A stretch of DNA of 35,095 nt from CAYYWV01 sp964475385 (GCA_964475385.1 CAYYWV010000012.1:1-35095), one strand, 5' to 3'. Positions 8,677-16,601 are shown, numbered from the stretch's first letter. Translations and numbers: made by a program. The notes: a model not told the origin generated them from the sequence alone.

Positions 8677-8691
8677 TGATTCACTGCGGCC

Positions 8692-9033
8692 ATGGCTCTC
8701 TTCGCCGGCCTCAGTCATCGTGTGCGACCGTTCGTGGCGCCCCTGTTCGTCGCCAGCCTTGCCGTCTACTTCGCTTATCACGCCGTCCAAGGCGAGCGGG
8801 GAGTCGTCGCCTGGCTCAAGCTGCGCCAGCAGGTCGTTCGAGCCGAGGCCGCGCTGCGCTTGAGCCAGGCCGAAGAACAACGACTCGCGCATCGAGTGGC
8901 GCTTCTTCGGCCGGAGGGCCTAGACCGCGACTTGCTCGACGAGCGCGCGCGCGCAGTGCTCAACCTCGCGGCCGAAAACGAGCAAGTCATCTTCCTCGCG
9001 CCCGCGCCACCGGCGGAACCGAAGCCTCGCTGA
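8692..9033 (+). CDS. ftsB: Cell division protein FtsB-like (DivIC/septum formation initiator family)
   Basis: A 113-residue bitopic inner-membrane protein. FtsB links FtsL and FtsQ in the divisome. A membrane segment near residues 14-32 (FVAPLFVASLAVYFAYHAV) is followed by a coiled-coil stretch (about 38-70, WLKLRQQVVRAEAALRL) and the family-type end RPEGLDRDLLDERARAVLNL; the tail is Pro/Ala-rich. Position between eno and pdhA is the usual one in alphaproteobacteria and supports the call, since the sequence of this family is poorly conserved. Confidence 0.85.
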   Translation: MALFAGLSHRVRPFVAPLFVASLAVYFAYHAVQGERGVVAWLKLRQQVVRAEAALRLSQAEEQRLAHRVALLRPEGLDRDLLDERARAVLNLAAENEQVIFLAPAPPAEPKPR

Positions 9034-9073
9034 GCGCGTCCCGCAGGGGCCGCGGCCGCGCCCGGGCCGCGAC

Positions 9074-9102
9074 TTGCGCGGAATCCCCATTGCGCGTAAT
9101 TT
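9074..9102 (+). promoter_or_regulatory. Candidate pdh operon promoter with 11-bp direct repeat
   Basis: TTGCGC (9074-9079) and TAATTT (9097-9102) have a 17-base spacer, about 60 bases upstream of pdhA. The box TTGCGCGGAAT (9074-9084) is repeated as TTGCGCGTAAT (9090-9100), a one-mismatch direct repeat at 16-bp spacing that overlaps both promoter elements. This could be the site of a regulator of the pyruvate dehydrogenase operon. Each hexamer matches only 3 of 6 consensus positions, so confidence is limited. Confidence 0.4.
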
Positions 9103-9160
9103 CCGCCTGAGCGATACGGCGTCGTCCGACCGGCCGCGGCCGCTCCCTGGAGAAAGACTG

Positions 9161-10159
9161 ATGGCCTCACCGAAACGAAAGAAAAAGACCGCCGCTCCGG
9201 CCCCGGAAGAGCTGCTCGCCCTTTACCGGGAAATGCTCCTGATCCGGCGTTTCGAGGAGAAAGCCGGCCAGATGTACGGCATGGGGCTGATCGGCGGGTT
9301 CTGTCACCTCTATATCGGACAAGAGGCGGTTGTCGTCGGGATCGAGCATGCGATCCGTCCCGATGATCTGGTGATCACGAGCTATCGCGACCACGGTCAT
9401 ATGCTGGCCCGAGGAATGGACCCCAAGGGCGTTATGGCCGAGCTCACCGGGCGCTCGGGGGGCTACTCCAAGGGCAAGGGCGGCTCGATGCACATGTTCT
9501 CGATCCCGCGCAACTTCTATGGCGGTCACGGGATCGTCGGCGCTCAGGTGCCGCTTGGCAACGGGCTCGCCTTTGCGCTCCGCTATCGGAACGAGGACCG
9601 CATCTGCGTGACCTTCTTCGGCGAAGGCGCGGCCAATCAGGGCCAGGTCTATGAGACCTTCAACATGGCGGCGCTCTGGAAGCTGCCAGTCCTGTTCATC
9701 ATCGAGAACAACCGCTACGCCATGGGCACCGCGGTCGAACGCGCCAAGGCCGGCACCGAGCTTTACCGCCGCGGCGCGCCTTTCGGCATTCCCGGCGCCG
9801 AGGTCGACGGCATGAACGTGATCGCGGTCAAGGCCGCCGCCGAGAAAGCCGCCGCCCACTGCCGCGCGGGCGAAGGCCCGATGATCCTTGAGATGCAGAC
9901 CTATCGGTATCGCGGCCATTCGATGTCGGACCCGGCGAAGTACCGCTCGCGCGAGGAGGTCCAAAAGGTTCGCGCCCAGAAAGACCCGATCGACCATCTT
10001 CGCAAGCAACTTCTCGCCGATGGCGTCGCCGACGAAGCGGCTTTCAAGGCCATCGACCGCGAGGTCCGCGGCGTGATCGCCGAAGCGGCCGAGTTCGCGC
10101 AGAACAGCCCCGAGCCCGATCCGGCCGAGCTTTACACGGACGTCTATGTTGATGCTTGA
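9161..10159 (+). CDS. pdhA: Pyruvate dehydrogenase E1 component, alpha subunit
   Basis: With PdhB forms the thiamine-diphosphate-dependent E1 that decarboxylates pyruvate and reductively acetylates the E2 lipoyl group. The ATG at 9161 is chosen because a GGAGAAAG site lies just before it and the residues upstream are not family-like; this gives 332 residues, normal for heterotetrameric E1 alpha. Seen: LYREMLLIRRFEEKAGQMYG, GFCHLYIGQEAVVVG, the TPP fold motif GEGAANQGQVYETFNMA, IIENNRYAMGT and the phosphorylation-loop equivalent YRYRGHSMSDPAKYR. It begins the pdhABC-lpd-lipA block. Confidence 0.97.
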   Translation: MASPKRKKKTAAPAPEELLALYREMLLIRRFEEKAGQMYGMGLIGGFCHLYIGQEAVVVGIEHAIRPDDLVITSYRDHGHMLARGMDPKGVMAELTGRSGGYSKGKGGSMHMFSIPRNFYGGHGIVGAQVPLGNGLAFALRYRNEDRICVTFFGEGAANQGQVYETFNMAALWKLPVLFIIENNRYAMGTAVERAKAGTELYRRGAPFGIPGAEVDGMNVIAVKAAAEKAAAHCRAGEGPMILEMQTYRYRGHSMSDPAKYRSREEVQKVRAQKDPIDHLRKQLLADGVADEAAFKAIDREVRGVIAEAAEFAQNSPEPDPAELYTDVYVDA

Positions 10160-10237
10160 GTCGTCGACGTCTCGCCCCGGCCGCGTGAGCGCGCCGGCCC
10201 CCCGCACTTTCGATCACCGCTAACCCCCGAGCGAGCC

Positions 10238-11650
10238 ATGCCGACGCAAATCCTTATGCCCGCCCTTTCGCCGACCATGACCGAAGGCACGCTCGCCCGT
10301 TGGCTCAAGCGCGAAGGCGACGAGATTGCGCCGGGCGACGTGATCGCCGAGATCGAAACCGACAAGGCGACCATGGAGGTCGAATCGACCGACGAAGGCG
10401 TGCTCGCCAAGATTCTGGTGCCCGAAGGCACCGAAGGCGTCGCGGTCAACACGCCGATCGCCGTGCTCGCCGAGGAAGGCGAAGACGTGAACGCCGCCGC
10501 GGCGGCGCCCGCGGCCGCGGCGGCGCCCCCTTCGCAAGCGCCGGTCGCCCAGCCGACCGCGCCGGCGGCCCCCCGGCAAGCCGAAGCGCCGGCCGCGCCG
10601 GCGCGCCCCCCCGCTTCCGGCCCGACGGCGGAAGAAGAAGATCCCGAGGCCCGGTTCTATCGCGAGACCGTCACGCTCACGGTGCGCGAGGCTCTGCGCG
10701 ACGCCATGGCCGAGGAGATGCGCCGCGACGAGCGCGTCTTCCTGATCGGCGAAGAGGTCGCCCAGTACCAGGGGGCCTACAAGGTCAGCCAAGGCCTTCT
10801 CGACGAGTTCGGCGAGCGCCGCGTGATCGACACCCCGATCACCGAATCGGGCTTCGCCGGCCTCGGCGTCGGCGCGGCCTTCGGCGGGCTGAGGCCGATC
10901 GTCGAGTTCATGACCTTTAACTTCGCTATGCAGGCGATCGACCATATCGTGAATTCGGCCGCCAAAACGCTGTACATGTCGGGCGGGCAGATGCCGTGCC
11001 CCATCGTCTTCCGCGGCCCCAACGGCGCGGCGGCGCGCGTCGCCGCCCAGCACTCGCAGTGCTTCGCAAGCTGGTACGCCCATATTCCCGGACTCAAGGT
11101 GGTCGCGCCTTACGCCGCGGGCTGCGCCAAAGGGCTTCTGAAAGCGGCGATTCGCGACCCCAACCCGGTGGTTTTCCTTGAGAACGAGATCCTCTATGGG
11201 GAGAGCTTCGAGGTGCCGACCGACTCCGACTTCGTGGTCGAGATCGGCAAAGCGAAGATCGTGCGCCCGGGCCGCGACGTGACCATCGCCGCGTTCTCGC
11301 GCATGGTCGGCGAAGCGCTCAAGGCGGCCGAGCTTCTCGCGGCCGAAGGCGTCGAGGCCGAGGTCGTCGACCTGCGCTCGCTCCGCCCGCTCGATCACGC
11401 GACCATCGCCGCTTCGGTCCGAAAGACCAATCGCCTGGTCACGGTCGAGGAAGGTTGGCCGCTCGCCGGCATCGGGGCCGAGATCGCCGCGCTGATGATG
11501 GAGCACGCCTTTGACGATCTGGACGCGCCGGTGCGCCGGGTCACGGGGGCCGACGTGCCGATGCCCTACGCCGCGAACCTCGAGCGCCTCGCCTTGCCGC
11601 AGCCCGAGCAGATCGCCGCCGCCGCCAAGGACGTTTGCTATCGAAGCTGA
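10238..11650 (+). CDS. pdhB: Pyruvate dehydrogenase E1 component, beta subunit with N-terminal lipoyl domain
   Basis: Beta subunit of E1, 470 residues. Residues 1-80 are a complete lipoyl domain with the attachment Lys43 in the ETDKATMEVE loop. A long Ala/Pro-rich linker (about 85-130) follows, and then the transketolase-like E1 beta domain (TVREALRDAMAEEMRRDERVF, GEEVAQYQGAYKVSQGL, TPITESGFAGLGVGAA and a C-terminal RRVTGADVPMPYA). This fusion is known for alphaproteobacterial PdhB, for example in Sinorhizobium, and means the complex carries lipoyl arms on both E1 and E2. The lipoyl domain is about 80% identical to that of PdhC next door. The 78-base gap from pdhA shows no obvious regulatory feature. 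Confidence 0.97.
   Translation: MPTQILMPALSPTMTEGTLARWLKREGDEIAPGDVIAEIETDKATMEVESTDEGVLAKILVPEGTEGVAVNTPIAVLAEEGEDVNAAAAAPAAAAAPPSQAPVAQPTAPAAPRQAEAPAAPARPPASGPTAEEEDPEARFYRETVTLTVREALRDAMAEEMRRDERVFLIGEEVAQYQGAYKVSQGLLDEFGERRVIDTPITESGFAGLGVGAAFGGLRPIVEFMTFNFAMQAIDHIVNSAAKTLYMSGGQMPCPIVFRGPNGAAARVAAQHSQCFASWYAHIPGLKVVAPYAAGCAKGLLKAAIRDPNPVVFLENEILYGESFEVPTDSDFVVEIGKAKIVRPGRDVTIAAFSRMVGEALKAAELLAAEGVEAEVVDLRSLRPLDHATIAASVRKTNRLVTVEEGWPLAGIGAEIAALMMEHAFDDLDAPVRRVTGADVPMPYAANLERLALPQPEQIAAAAKDVCYRS
10268..10296 (+). repeat. 29-bp exact direct repeat in lipoyl domain coding region (copy 1, in pdhB)
   Basis: This stretch, coding the PTMTEGTLA segment, is identical base for base to 11734-11762 in pdhC. 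The two lie 1,466 bp apart in the same orientation. It reflects paralogous lipoyl domains kept very similar, perhaps by gene conversion. Confidence 0.8.
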
Positions 11651-11703
11651 GCTTATCAAGTCTGAATCCGGGCGCGTCGGGCCGCCCGTCGAGAGGATGA
11701 ACG

Positions 11704-13191
11704 ATGCCGATTGAAGTTCTTATGCCGGCGCTGTCGCCGACCATGACCGAAGGCACGCTCGCGAAATGGCATAAGAAGGAGGGCGATCGGGTCTCTTCCG
11801 GCGACGTGCTCGCCGAGATCGAGACCGACAAGGCGACTATGGAGGTCGAGGCGACCGACGAGGGCGTTCTCGGCCGTATCCTGGTGCCCGAAGGAACCGA
11901 GGGCGTCGCCGTCAACACCCCGATCGCCCTTCTCCTCGAGGAAGGAGAGGACCGGGCCGCGCTCGATGCCGCCGCGCCGTCCCCCGCCGCCGCGCCTCCT
12001 GCCGCCGCGTCTTCCGCCCCGGCGGCCGCTCCCGCCTCCGCCCCTCGAAGCGGCGGAAACGGGGCGAGCGCCGACGGCGGCGAGAAAGACGCCACCCCGC
12101 TCGCCCGGCGGATCGCGCAGCAGGCGGGGATCGCGCTCGAGTCCATCGCCGGCACGGGGCCGCGCGGCCGAGTCGTCCGCGCCGATGTCGAAGCGGCCAT
12201 CGGCGGCGCGGGCGTTCGAGCCTCCGTTTCGGATGTTCCCCCCCAAGCGCCTTCCGGCGACCGGGGCGGGCGGATCATCGCAAGCCCGCTCGCGAAGAAG
12301 ATGGCGAAGCAAGCCGGGCTCGATCTCGCCGCCATCGCCGGCAGCGGACCAGGCGGGCGCATCGTCAAGGCCGATATCGAGGCCGCGCTCGCCCGCGCCG
12401 CCGCGCCTTCCGTCGCAGAAGCGCCTGCTGCGCCGCCCGCGCCGTCCGAGGCCGCCGCGCCGGCTGCGCCTCCGCCTGAGATCCCGGGCCTTCCGCCTTA
12501 CGACGAGGCGCCGCTCAACGCCATGCGCAAGGTGATCGCGCGCAGGCTCTCCGAATCGAAGCGCGAGGCTCCGCACTTCTACCTCACCATCGACTGCCGG
12601 ATCGACGCGCTTCTCAAGCTCCGCGCCGAGCTCAACGAGCACAGCCCCAAGGACGGTCCCGAGGCGTACAAGATTTCGGTCAACGACTTCATCATTCGGG
12701 CCGCGGCGCTCGCGCTCATGCGGGTGCCCGAAGCCAACGCCTCCTGGGCGGGCGACGTCATCCGGCGCTACCGCTCGGCCGACATCTCGGTTGCGGTGGC
12801 GCTCGACGACGGCCTGATTACGCCGATCATTCGCGGGGCGGAGAAGAAGGGGCTCGCCGCGATTTCGCGCGAGATGAAGGCGCTCGCCGCCCGCGCCCGC
12901 GAAGGCAAGCTCTCGCCCGAGGAGTATCAGGGCGGCACCTTCAGCATCTCGAACCTCGGCATGTTCGGGATTCGCGCGTTCGCGGCGGTCATCAACCCGC
13001 CCCAGGGCTGTATCCTCGCCGTCGGCGCGGGCGAGCAACGCCCGGTCGTGACCGACGGCGCGCTTTCGGTCGCCACCGTCATGACCTGCACGCTCTCGAC
13101 CGACCACCGGGTGGTCGACGGCGCGGTGGGCGCGCGCTTCCTCGCCGCGTTCAAGGAGCTCATCGAGTACCCCCTCGCCATGCTTCTGTAG
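11704..13191 (+). CDS. pdhC: Pyruvate dehydrogenase E2, dihydrolipoamide acetyltransferase with two peripheral-subunit-binding domains
   Basis: Core of the complex; transfers the acetyl group from lipoamide to CoA. The 495 residues comprise a lipoyl domain (1-80, Lys43 in ETDKATMEVE), an Ala/Pro linker, a first E1/E3-binding domain (about 130-166, TPLARRIAQQAGIALESIAG), a second (about 193-231, SPLAKKMAKQAGLDLAAIAG), a second Ala/Pro linker, and the catalytic acyltransferase domain (about 265-495). The catalytic signature is DHRVVDG at 467-473 with His468 and Asp472. The two binding domains are 21/36 identical over the aligned core. Most bacterial E2p proteins have only one, so the tandem pair is unusual. 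It starts 53 bases after pdhB with a GAGAGGA ribosome site and ends 9 bases before lpd. Confidence 0.97.
   Translation: MPIEVLMPALSPTMTEGTLAKWHKKEGDRVSSGDVLAEIETDKATMEVEATDEGVLGRILVPEGTEGVAVNTPIALLLEEGEDRAALDAAAPSPAAAPPAAASSAPAAAPASAPRSGGNGASADGGEKDATPLARRIAQQAGIALESIAGTGPRGRVVRADVEAAIGGAGVRASVSDVPPQAPSGDRGGRIIASPLAKKMAKQAGLDLAAIAGSGPGGRIVKADIEAALARAAAPSVAEAPAAPPAPSEAAAPAAPPPEIPGLPPYDEAPLNAMRKVIARRLSESKREAPHFYLTIDCRIDALLKLRAELNEHSPKDGPEAYKISVNDFIIRAAALALMRVPEANASWAGDVIRRYRSADISVAVALDDGLITPIIRGAEKKGLAAISREMKALAARAREGKLSPEEYQGGTFSISNLGMFGIRAFAAVINPPQGCILAVGAGEQRPVVTDGALSVATVMTCTLSTDHRVVDGAVGARFLAAFKELIEYPLAMLL
11734..11762 (+). repeat. 29-bp exact direct repeat in lipoyl domain coding region (copy 2, in pdhC)
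   Basis: Partner of the copy at 10268-10296 in pdhB. Flanking codons of the two lipoyl domains differ only at scattered, mostly third, positions. Confidence 0.8.
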
Positions 13192-13200
13192 GAGAGACCC

Positions 13201-14607
13201 GTGGCCGGCGAACACTTCGATCTCATCGTCATCGGCGGCGGCCCGGGCGGCTATGTCGCAGCGATCCGCGCCGCCCAGCTCGGCCTCAAGACCGCGGTGG
13301 TCGAACGCGCCCATCTCGGCGGCATCTGCCTCAACTGGGGCTGCATTCCGACCAAGGCGCTTCTGCGCACGGCCGAGGTTTACCATCTGATGACCCGCGC
13401 CGCCGACTACGGGCTGCGCGCGCCCGGCGCGCCCGAGATCGATCTCGCGGCGATCGTCAAACGCAGCCGCGCCGTCGCCAAGCGGCTGTCCAACGGAGTC
13501 AAATTCCTTCTCAAAAAGAACAAGGTGACGGTGATCGAAGGCCACGGCCGACTCGCCGGCAAAGGCCGCGTATCGGTCACGGTCGAAGGAGGCGGCGAGA
13601 TCGTGCACCAAGCCGCCCATATCATCCTTGCGCCGGGCGCGCGGGCGCGCGAGCTCCCGGGGCTCGAGGCCGACGGCGCGCTGGTCTGGACCTACAAGGA
13701 AGCGATGGTTCCCGAGACCATGCCGCGCTCGCTTCTGGTCATAGGTTCGGGCGCGATCGGGATCGAGTTCGCAAGTTTCTACCGCACGCTCGGGGCCGAC
13801 GTCACGGTGGTCGAGGTGCTGCCCCGGATTCTGCCCGCCGAGGACGAGGAGATCTCGGCGCTCGCCCGCAAGGCTTTCGAGAAGCAGGGCATGCGCATTC
13901 ACACCGGCGCGCAGGTCACCTCGCTCCAGCGCGCGGCCAAGCACGTCACCGCGGTCATCGATCTCGGCGACGGCAAGACGACGAATCTCACCGTGGATCG
14001 GGTGATCCTCGCCGTCGGGATCACCGGCAATGTCGAGAACCTCGGCCTCGAAGGGACGGCCGTGCAGGTCGAGCGCGGGCATATCGCGGTCGACGAGTGG
14101 CAGCGCACCGGCGAGCCCGGCGTTTACGCCATCGGCGACGTCGTCGGCCCGCCTTGGCTCGCGCATAAGGCGAGCCACGAAGGCGTGATCTGCGTCGAGA
14201 AGATCGCCGGCGTCGAAGGCGTCCATCCGCTCGACGCGTCCGCGATCCCGGGCTGCACCTACTGCATGCCCCAGATCGCGAGCGTGGGCTTGACCGAGCA
14301 AGCGGCCCGCGAACAGGGCTTCGAGGTTCGTGTCGGGCGCTTCCCCTTCGTCGGCAACGGCAAGGCGATCGCGCTCGGCGAGCCCGAGGGGCTGGTCAAG
14401 ACCGTGTTCGACGCCAAGACCGGCGCGCTTCTCGGCGCGCATATGATCGGCGCCGAGGTGACCGAGCTGATCCAGGGCTATTGCGTCGCCAAAACGCTCG
14501 AGACCACCGAGGCCGAACTCATGGCCACGGTGTTCCCGCACCCGACGATCTCGGAGACGATGCACGAATCGGTCCTTGACGCCTATGGCCGCGCCATTCA
14601 CATCTAG
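13201..14607 (+). CDS. lpdA: Dihydrolipoyl dehydrogenase (E3)
   Basis: FAD enzyme that reoxidises dihydrolipoamide with NAD+, third component of the pyruvate dehydrogenase complex. 468 residues with a GTG start at 13201 preceded by GGAGAGA, 9 bases after pdhC. FAD-binding IGGGPGGYVAAIRAAQLG (11-28); redox disulfide Cys43/Cys48 in GGICLNWGCIPTKALL; NAD-binding VIGSGAIGIEFASFY; second FAD segment VYAIGDVVGPPWLAHKA; and the catalytic pair His447/Glu452 in FPHPTISETMHE contributed across the dimer. Complete and typical. Its place directly after pdhC indicates an E3 devoted to this complex, although it may also serve 2-oxoglutarate dehydrogenase. Confidence 0.97.
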   Translation: MAGEHFDLIVIGGGPGGYVAAIRAAQLGLKTAVVERAHLGGICLNWGCIPTKALLRTAEVYHLMTRAADYGLRAPGAPEIDLAAIVKRSRAVAKRLSNGVKFLLKKNKVTVIEGHGRLAGKGRVSVTVEGGGEIVHQAAHIILAPGARARELPGLEADGALVWTYKEAMVPETMPRSLLVIGSGAIGIEFASFYRTLGADVTVVEVLPRILPAEDEEISALARKAFEKQGMRIHTGAQVTSLQRAAKHVTAVIDLGDGKTTNLTVDRVILAVGITGNVENLGLEGTAVQVERGHIAVDEWQRTGEPGVYAIGDVVGPPWLAHKASHEGVICVEKIAGVEGVHPLDASAIPGCTYCMPQIASVGLTEQAAREQGFEVRVGRFPFVGNGKAIALGEPEGLVKTVFDAKTGALLGAHMIGAEVTELIQGYCVAKTLETTEAELMATVFPHPTISETMHESVLDAYGRAIHI

Positions 14608-14631
14608 CGGTCGAATGTGCGAGGAACGTCC

Positions 14632-15579
14632 ATGACTGCGCCGACCGGCGTCACGCTCCGCCACCCTGAGAAGCGGAACCGGCCCGAAAGCCCGATTCCG
14701 CGCAAGCCCGCGTGGATTCGGGTCAAAGCGCCGACGTCGAAGGGCTATGCGGAAACCCGCCGGATCGTGCGCGACCACGGCCTCCATACGGTCTGCGAGG
14801 AGGCCGCCTGTCCCAACATCGGCGAATGCTGGGCCAAGCGGCATGCGACCGTAATGATCATGGGCGACGTCTGCACCCGCGCCTGCGCGTTCTGCAACGT
14901 CGCCACCGGAAAGCCCGCGCCGCTCGACCCCAACGAGCCGGTCAATACGGCGCTGGCGGTCGCCCGCATGGGGCTTCGCCATGTGGTCGTGACCAGCGTC
15001 GACCGCGACGACCTCGCCGACGGCGGGGCCGCGCACTTCGCCGCCGTCATCCGCGCCATCCGCGCGACCGCGCCCGGAACCACGATCGAGGTGCTGACTC
15101 CCGACTTCATGCACAAGGAAGGCGCGATCGAGACCGTGGTCGAAGCGCGGCCCGACGTGTTCAACCACAACCTCGAGACCGTTCCCCGGCTCTACCCAAC
15201 CATCCGCCCCGGCGCGCGTTACTTCACGAGTCTCGAGTTGCTCAGCCGGGTGCGTCGTCTCGACCCCTCGATCTTCACCAAGTCGGGAATCATGGTCGGC
15301 CTCGGCGAAGAGACCGGAGAGGTCTATCAAGTGATGGACGACCTGCGCGCCGCGGACGTCGACTTCCTCACCATCGGCCAATACCTCCAGCCCACGCCCA
15401 AGCACGCGCCCGTAGCCCGCTTCGTTACGCCCGAAGAGTTCGAGGCCTACGCCGCGATGGCGCGGGGCAAGGGCTTCCTCATGGTGTCGTCGTCGCCGCT
15501 CACGCGTTCGTCCCACCACGCAGGCGAGGACTTCGAGAAGCTGCGCGCCGCGCGCGCCCGTCTCGACGCCAACGGCTGA
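14632..15579 (+). CDS. lipA: Lipoyl synthase
   Basis: Radical SAM enzyme that inserts two sulfur atoms into protein-bound octanoyl groups, producing the lipoyl cofactor used by PdhB and PdhC. The ATG at 14632 is chosen over an upstream GTG (14617) because GAGGAAC sits five bases before it; this gives 315 residues. Auxiliary cluster cysteines are Cys55, Cys60 and Cys66 (CEEAACPNIGEC); the radical SAM cluster is Cys81, Cys85, Cys88 (CTRACAFC). TSVDRDDLADGG, NHNLETVPRLYP and the conserved C-terminal serine region SSPLTRSSHHAGE are present. It follows lpd by 24 bases, an obvious functional pairing with the enzyme it activates. Confidence 0.97.
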   Translation: MTAPTGVTLRHPEKRNRPESPIPRKPAWIRVKAPTSKGYAETRRIVRDHGLHTVCEEAACPNIGECWAKRHATVMIMGDVCTRACAFCNVATGKPAPLDPNEPVNTALAVARMGLRHVVVTSVDRDDLADGGAAHFAAVIRAIRATAPGTTIEVLTPDFMHKEGAIETVVEARPDVFNHNLETVPRLYPTIRPGARYFTSLELLSRVRRLDPSIFTKSGIMVGLGEETGEVYQVMDDLRAADVDFLTIGQYLQPTPKHAPVARFVTPEEFEAYAAMARGKGFLMVSSSPLTRSSHHAGEDFEKLRAARARLDANG

Positions 15580-15591
15580 GCCCGCGCGGCG

Positions 15592-16041
15592 GTGCCGACA
15601 CACGCCGAAAAGCGGGTGCTGCCGTTCACCCCCGAGCAGCTTTTCGATCTCGTCGCCGACGTCGAGCGCTACCCCGAGTTTCTGCCTTGGTGCCAAGCGA
15701 CTCGCGTCACCCGCCGCGAAGGCAATGTCTTTTTCTCGGACATGGTGATCGGGTTCAAGATGATCCGCGAGCGGTTCACCACCAAGGTCACCCTCGACCG
15801 GCCGCGGCGCATCGACGTGAGCTACCTCAGCGGGCCGATGCGATACCTCAACAACCATTGGATCTTCATCCCTCACGGCAATGGCCACTGCCTCATCGAC
15901 TTCTATGTCGATTTCGAGTTCCGCTCGCCGTTCCTGCAACGGATGATCGGCGTTTTGTTCAACGAGGCGGTGCGCCGCATGGTCGGAGCCTTCGAGACCC
16001 GCGCTTACCAGCTTTACGGCCGTCCTCGGCGCAATCAGTGA
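15592..16041 (+). CDS. Coq10/RatA-family START-like protein
   Basis: 149-residue protein of the SRPBCC (START-like) fold, ubiquinone-binding Coq10 / ribosome-association RatA family. Typical family features are PFTPEQLFDLVADVERYPEFLPWC at the N-terminus, VTLDRPRRIDVSYLSGPMRYLNNHW in the middle, and the C-terminal helix FNEAVRRMVGAFETRAYQLYG. In mitochondria Coq10 aids delivery or use of ubiquinone in respiration; in E. coli RatA was proposed to act on 50S ribosomal subunits. The sequence cannot separate these, but an alphaproteobacterial gene beside lipA fits a Coq10-like role. It begins at GTG 15592, twelve bases after lipA, with a weak ribosome site. Confidence 0.88.
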   Translation: MPTHAEKRVLPFTPEQLFDLVADVERYPEFLPWCQATRVTRREGNVFFSDMVIGFKMIRERFTTKVTLDRPRRIDVSYLSGPMRYLNNHWIFIPHGNGHCLIDFYVDFEFRSPFLQRMIGVLFNEAVRRMVGAFETRAYQLYGRPRRNQ

Positions 16042-16601
16042 GCCTGCCGACGATTCGCTTGCGGCGTCTTTCGATCACGGGCGAGGAGCGCGCCTGGGCC
16101 GCGATCGAGGCGGTCTTCGTCGCCAACGCCGAGGCCCGCCGCGGTCCGCTCGCGGGCGCGGAACGGGATGGCTTGCTCCGCGCCTGGCTCGATCCTTACC
16201 GCGCGCATTGGCCCGATCTCGTCTGGATCGCCGAGGATGCGGACGGGACGCTCGCAGGCTATCTGACCGGCTGCCTCGACAGCCGCGGCGCGATGGACGC
16301 CCTGACCGGCCAAGAAGGCTATTCCTTGTTCGCCGATCTGTTCGAGGCTTACCCTGCGCATTTCCATGTCAACTGCCGCCCCGGCCGCCAGGGGCGGGGG
16401 ATCGGCGCGGCGCTGGTCGCGGCATTCGTCGCCCACTGCCGCGCGCGGCGCGTTCCGGGGGTCCATGCGGTCACGACCAAGGCGGCGCGCAACGTCGCTT
16501 TTTATCGCCGATTGGGCTTCGCGCATGCGGTCGCGCGCAAGGCGGGCGACCGCGATCTTCTGTTCCTGGGAAAGGCGCTCAGCCCAGAGCCTCGAGGATA
16601 A
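16038..16601 (+). CDS. GNAT-family N-acetyltransferase
   Basis: 187-residue acetyltransferase of the GNAT superfamily, substrate unknown. The GTG at 16038 overlaps the stop of the preceding gene (GTGA, 4 bases), which suggests translational coupling. The acetyl-CoA-binding motif A is clear: HFHVNCRPGRQGRGIGAALV (about residues 111-130), followed by HAVTTKAARNVAFYRRLGF, a typical motif B. The N-terminal half holds a WIAEDADGTLAGYLTG strand pair. Its 3' end overlaps the convergent cinA-type gene by 23 bases. No neighbour identifies a substrate. Confidence 0.85.
   Translation: MSLPTIRLRRLSITGEERAWAAIEAVFVANAEARRGPLAGAERDGLLRAWLDPYRAHWPDLVWIAEDADGTLAGYLTGCLDSRGAMDALTGQEGYSLFADLFEAYPAHFHVNCRPGRQGRGIGAALVAAFVAHCRARRVPGVHAVTTKAARNVAFYRRLGFAHAVARKAGDRDLLFLGKALSPEPRG

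Noticed and set aside
7285..8892. 535-codon minus-strand frame opposite eno and ftsB
   Set aside because: Shadow of eno; it also crosses the eno-ftsB regulatory gap without any start signal.
11656..15939. A 1,427-codon open frame on the minus strand across pdhC, lpd, lipA and the Coq10-like gene
   Set aside because: It lies antisense to clear, conserved genes and its translation is low-complexity Arg/Gly/Asp/Ala-rich with no domain. High GC at third positions removes stops from the opposite strand.
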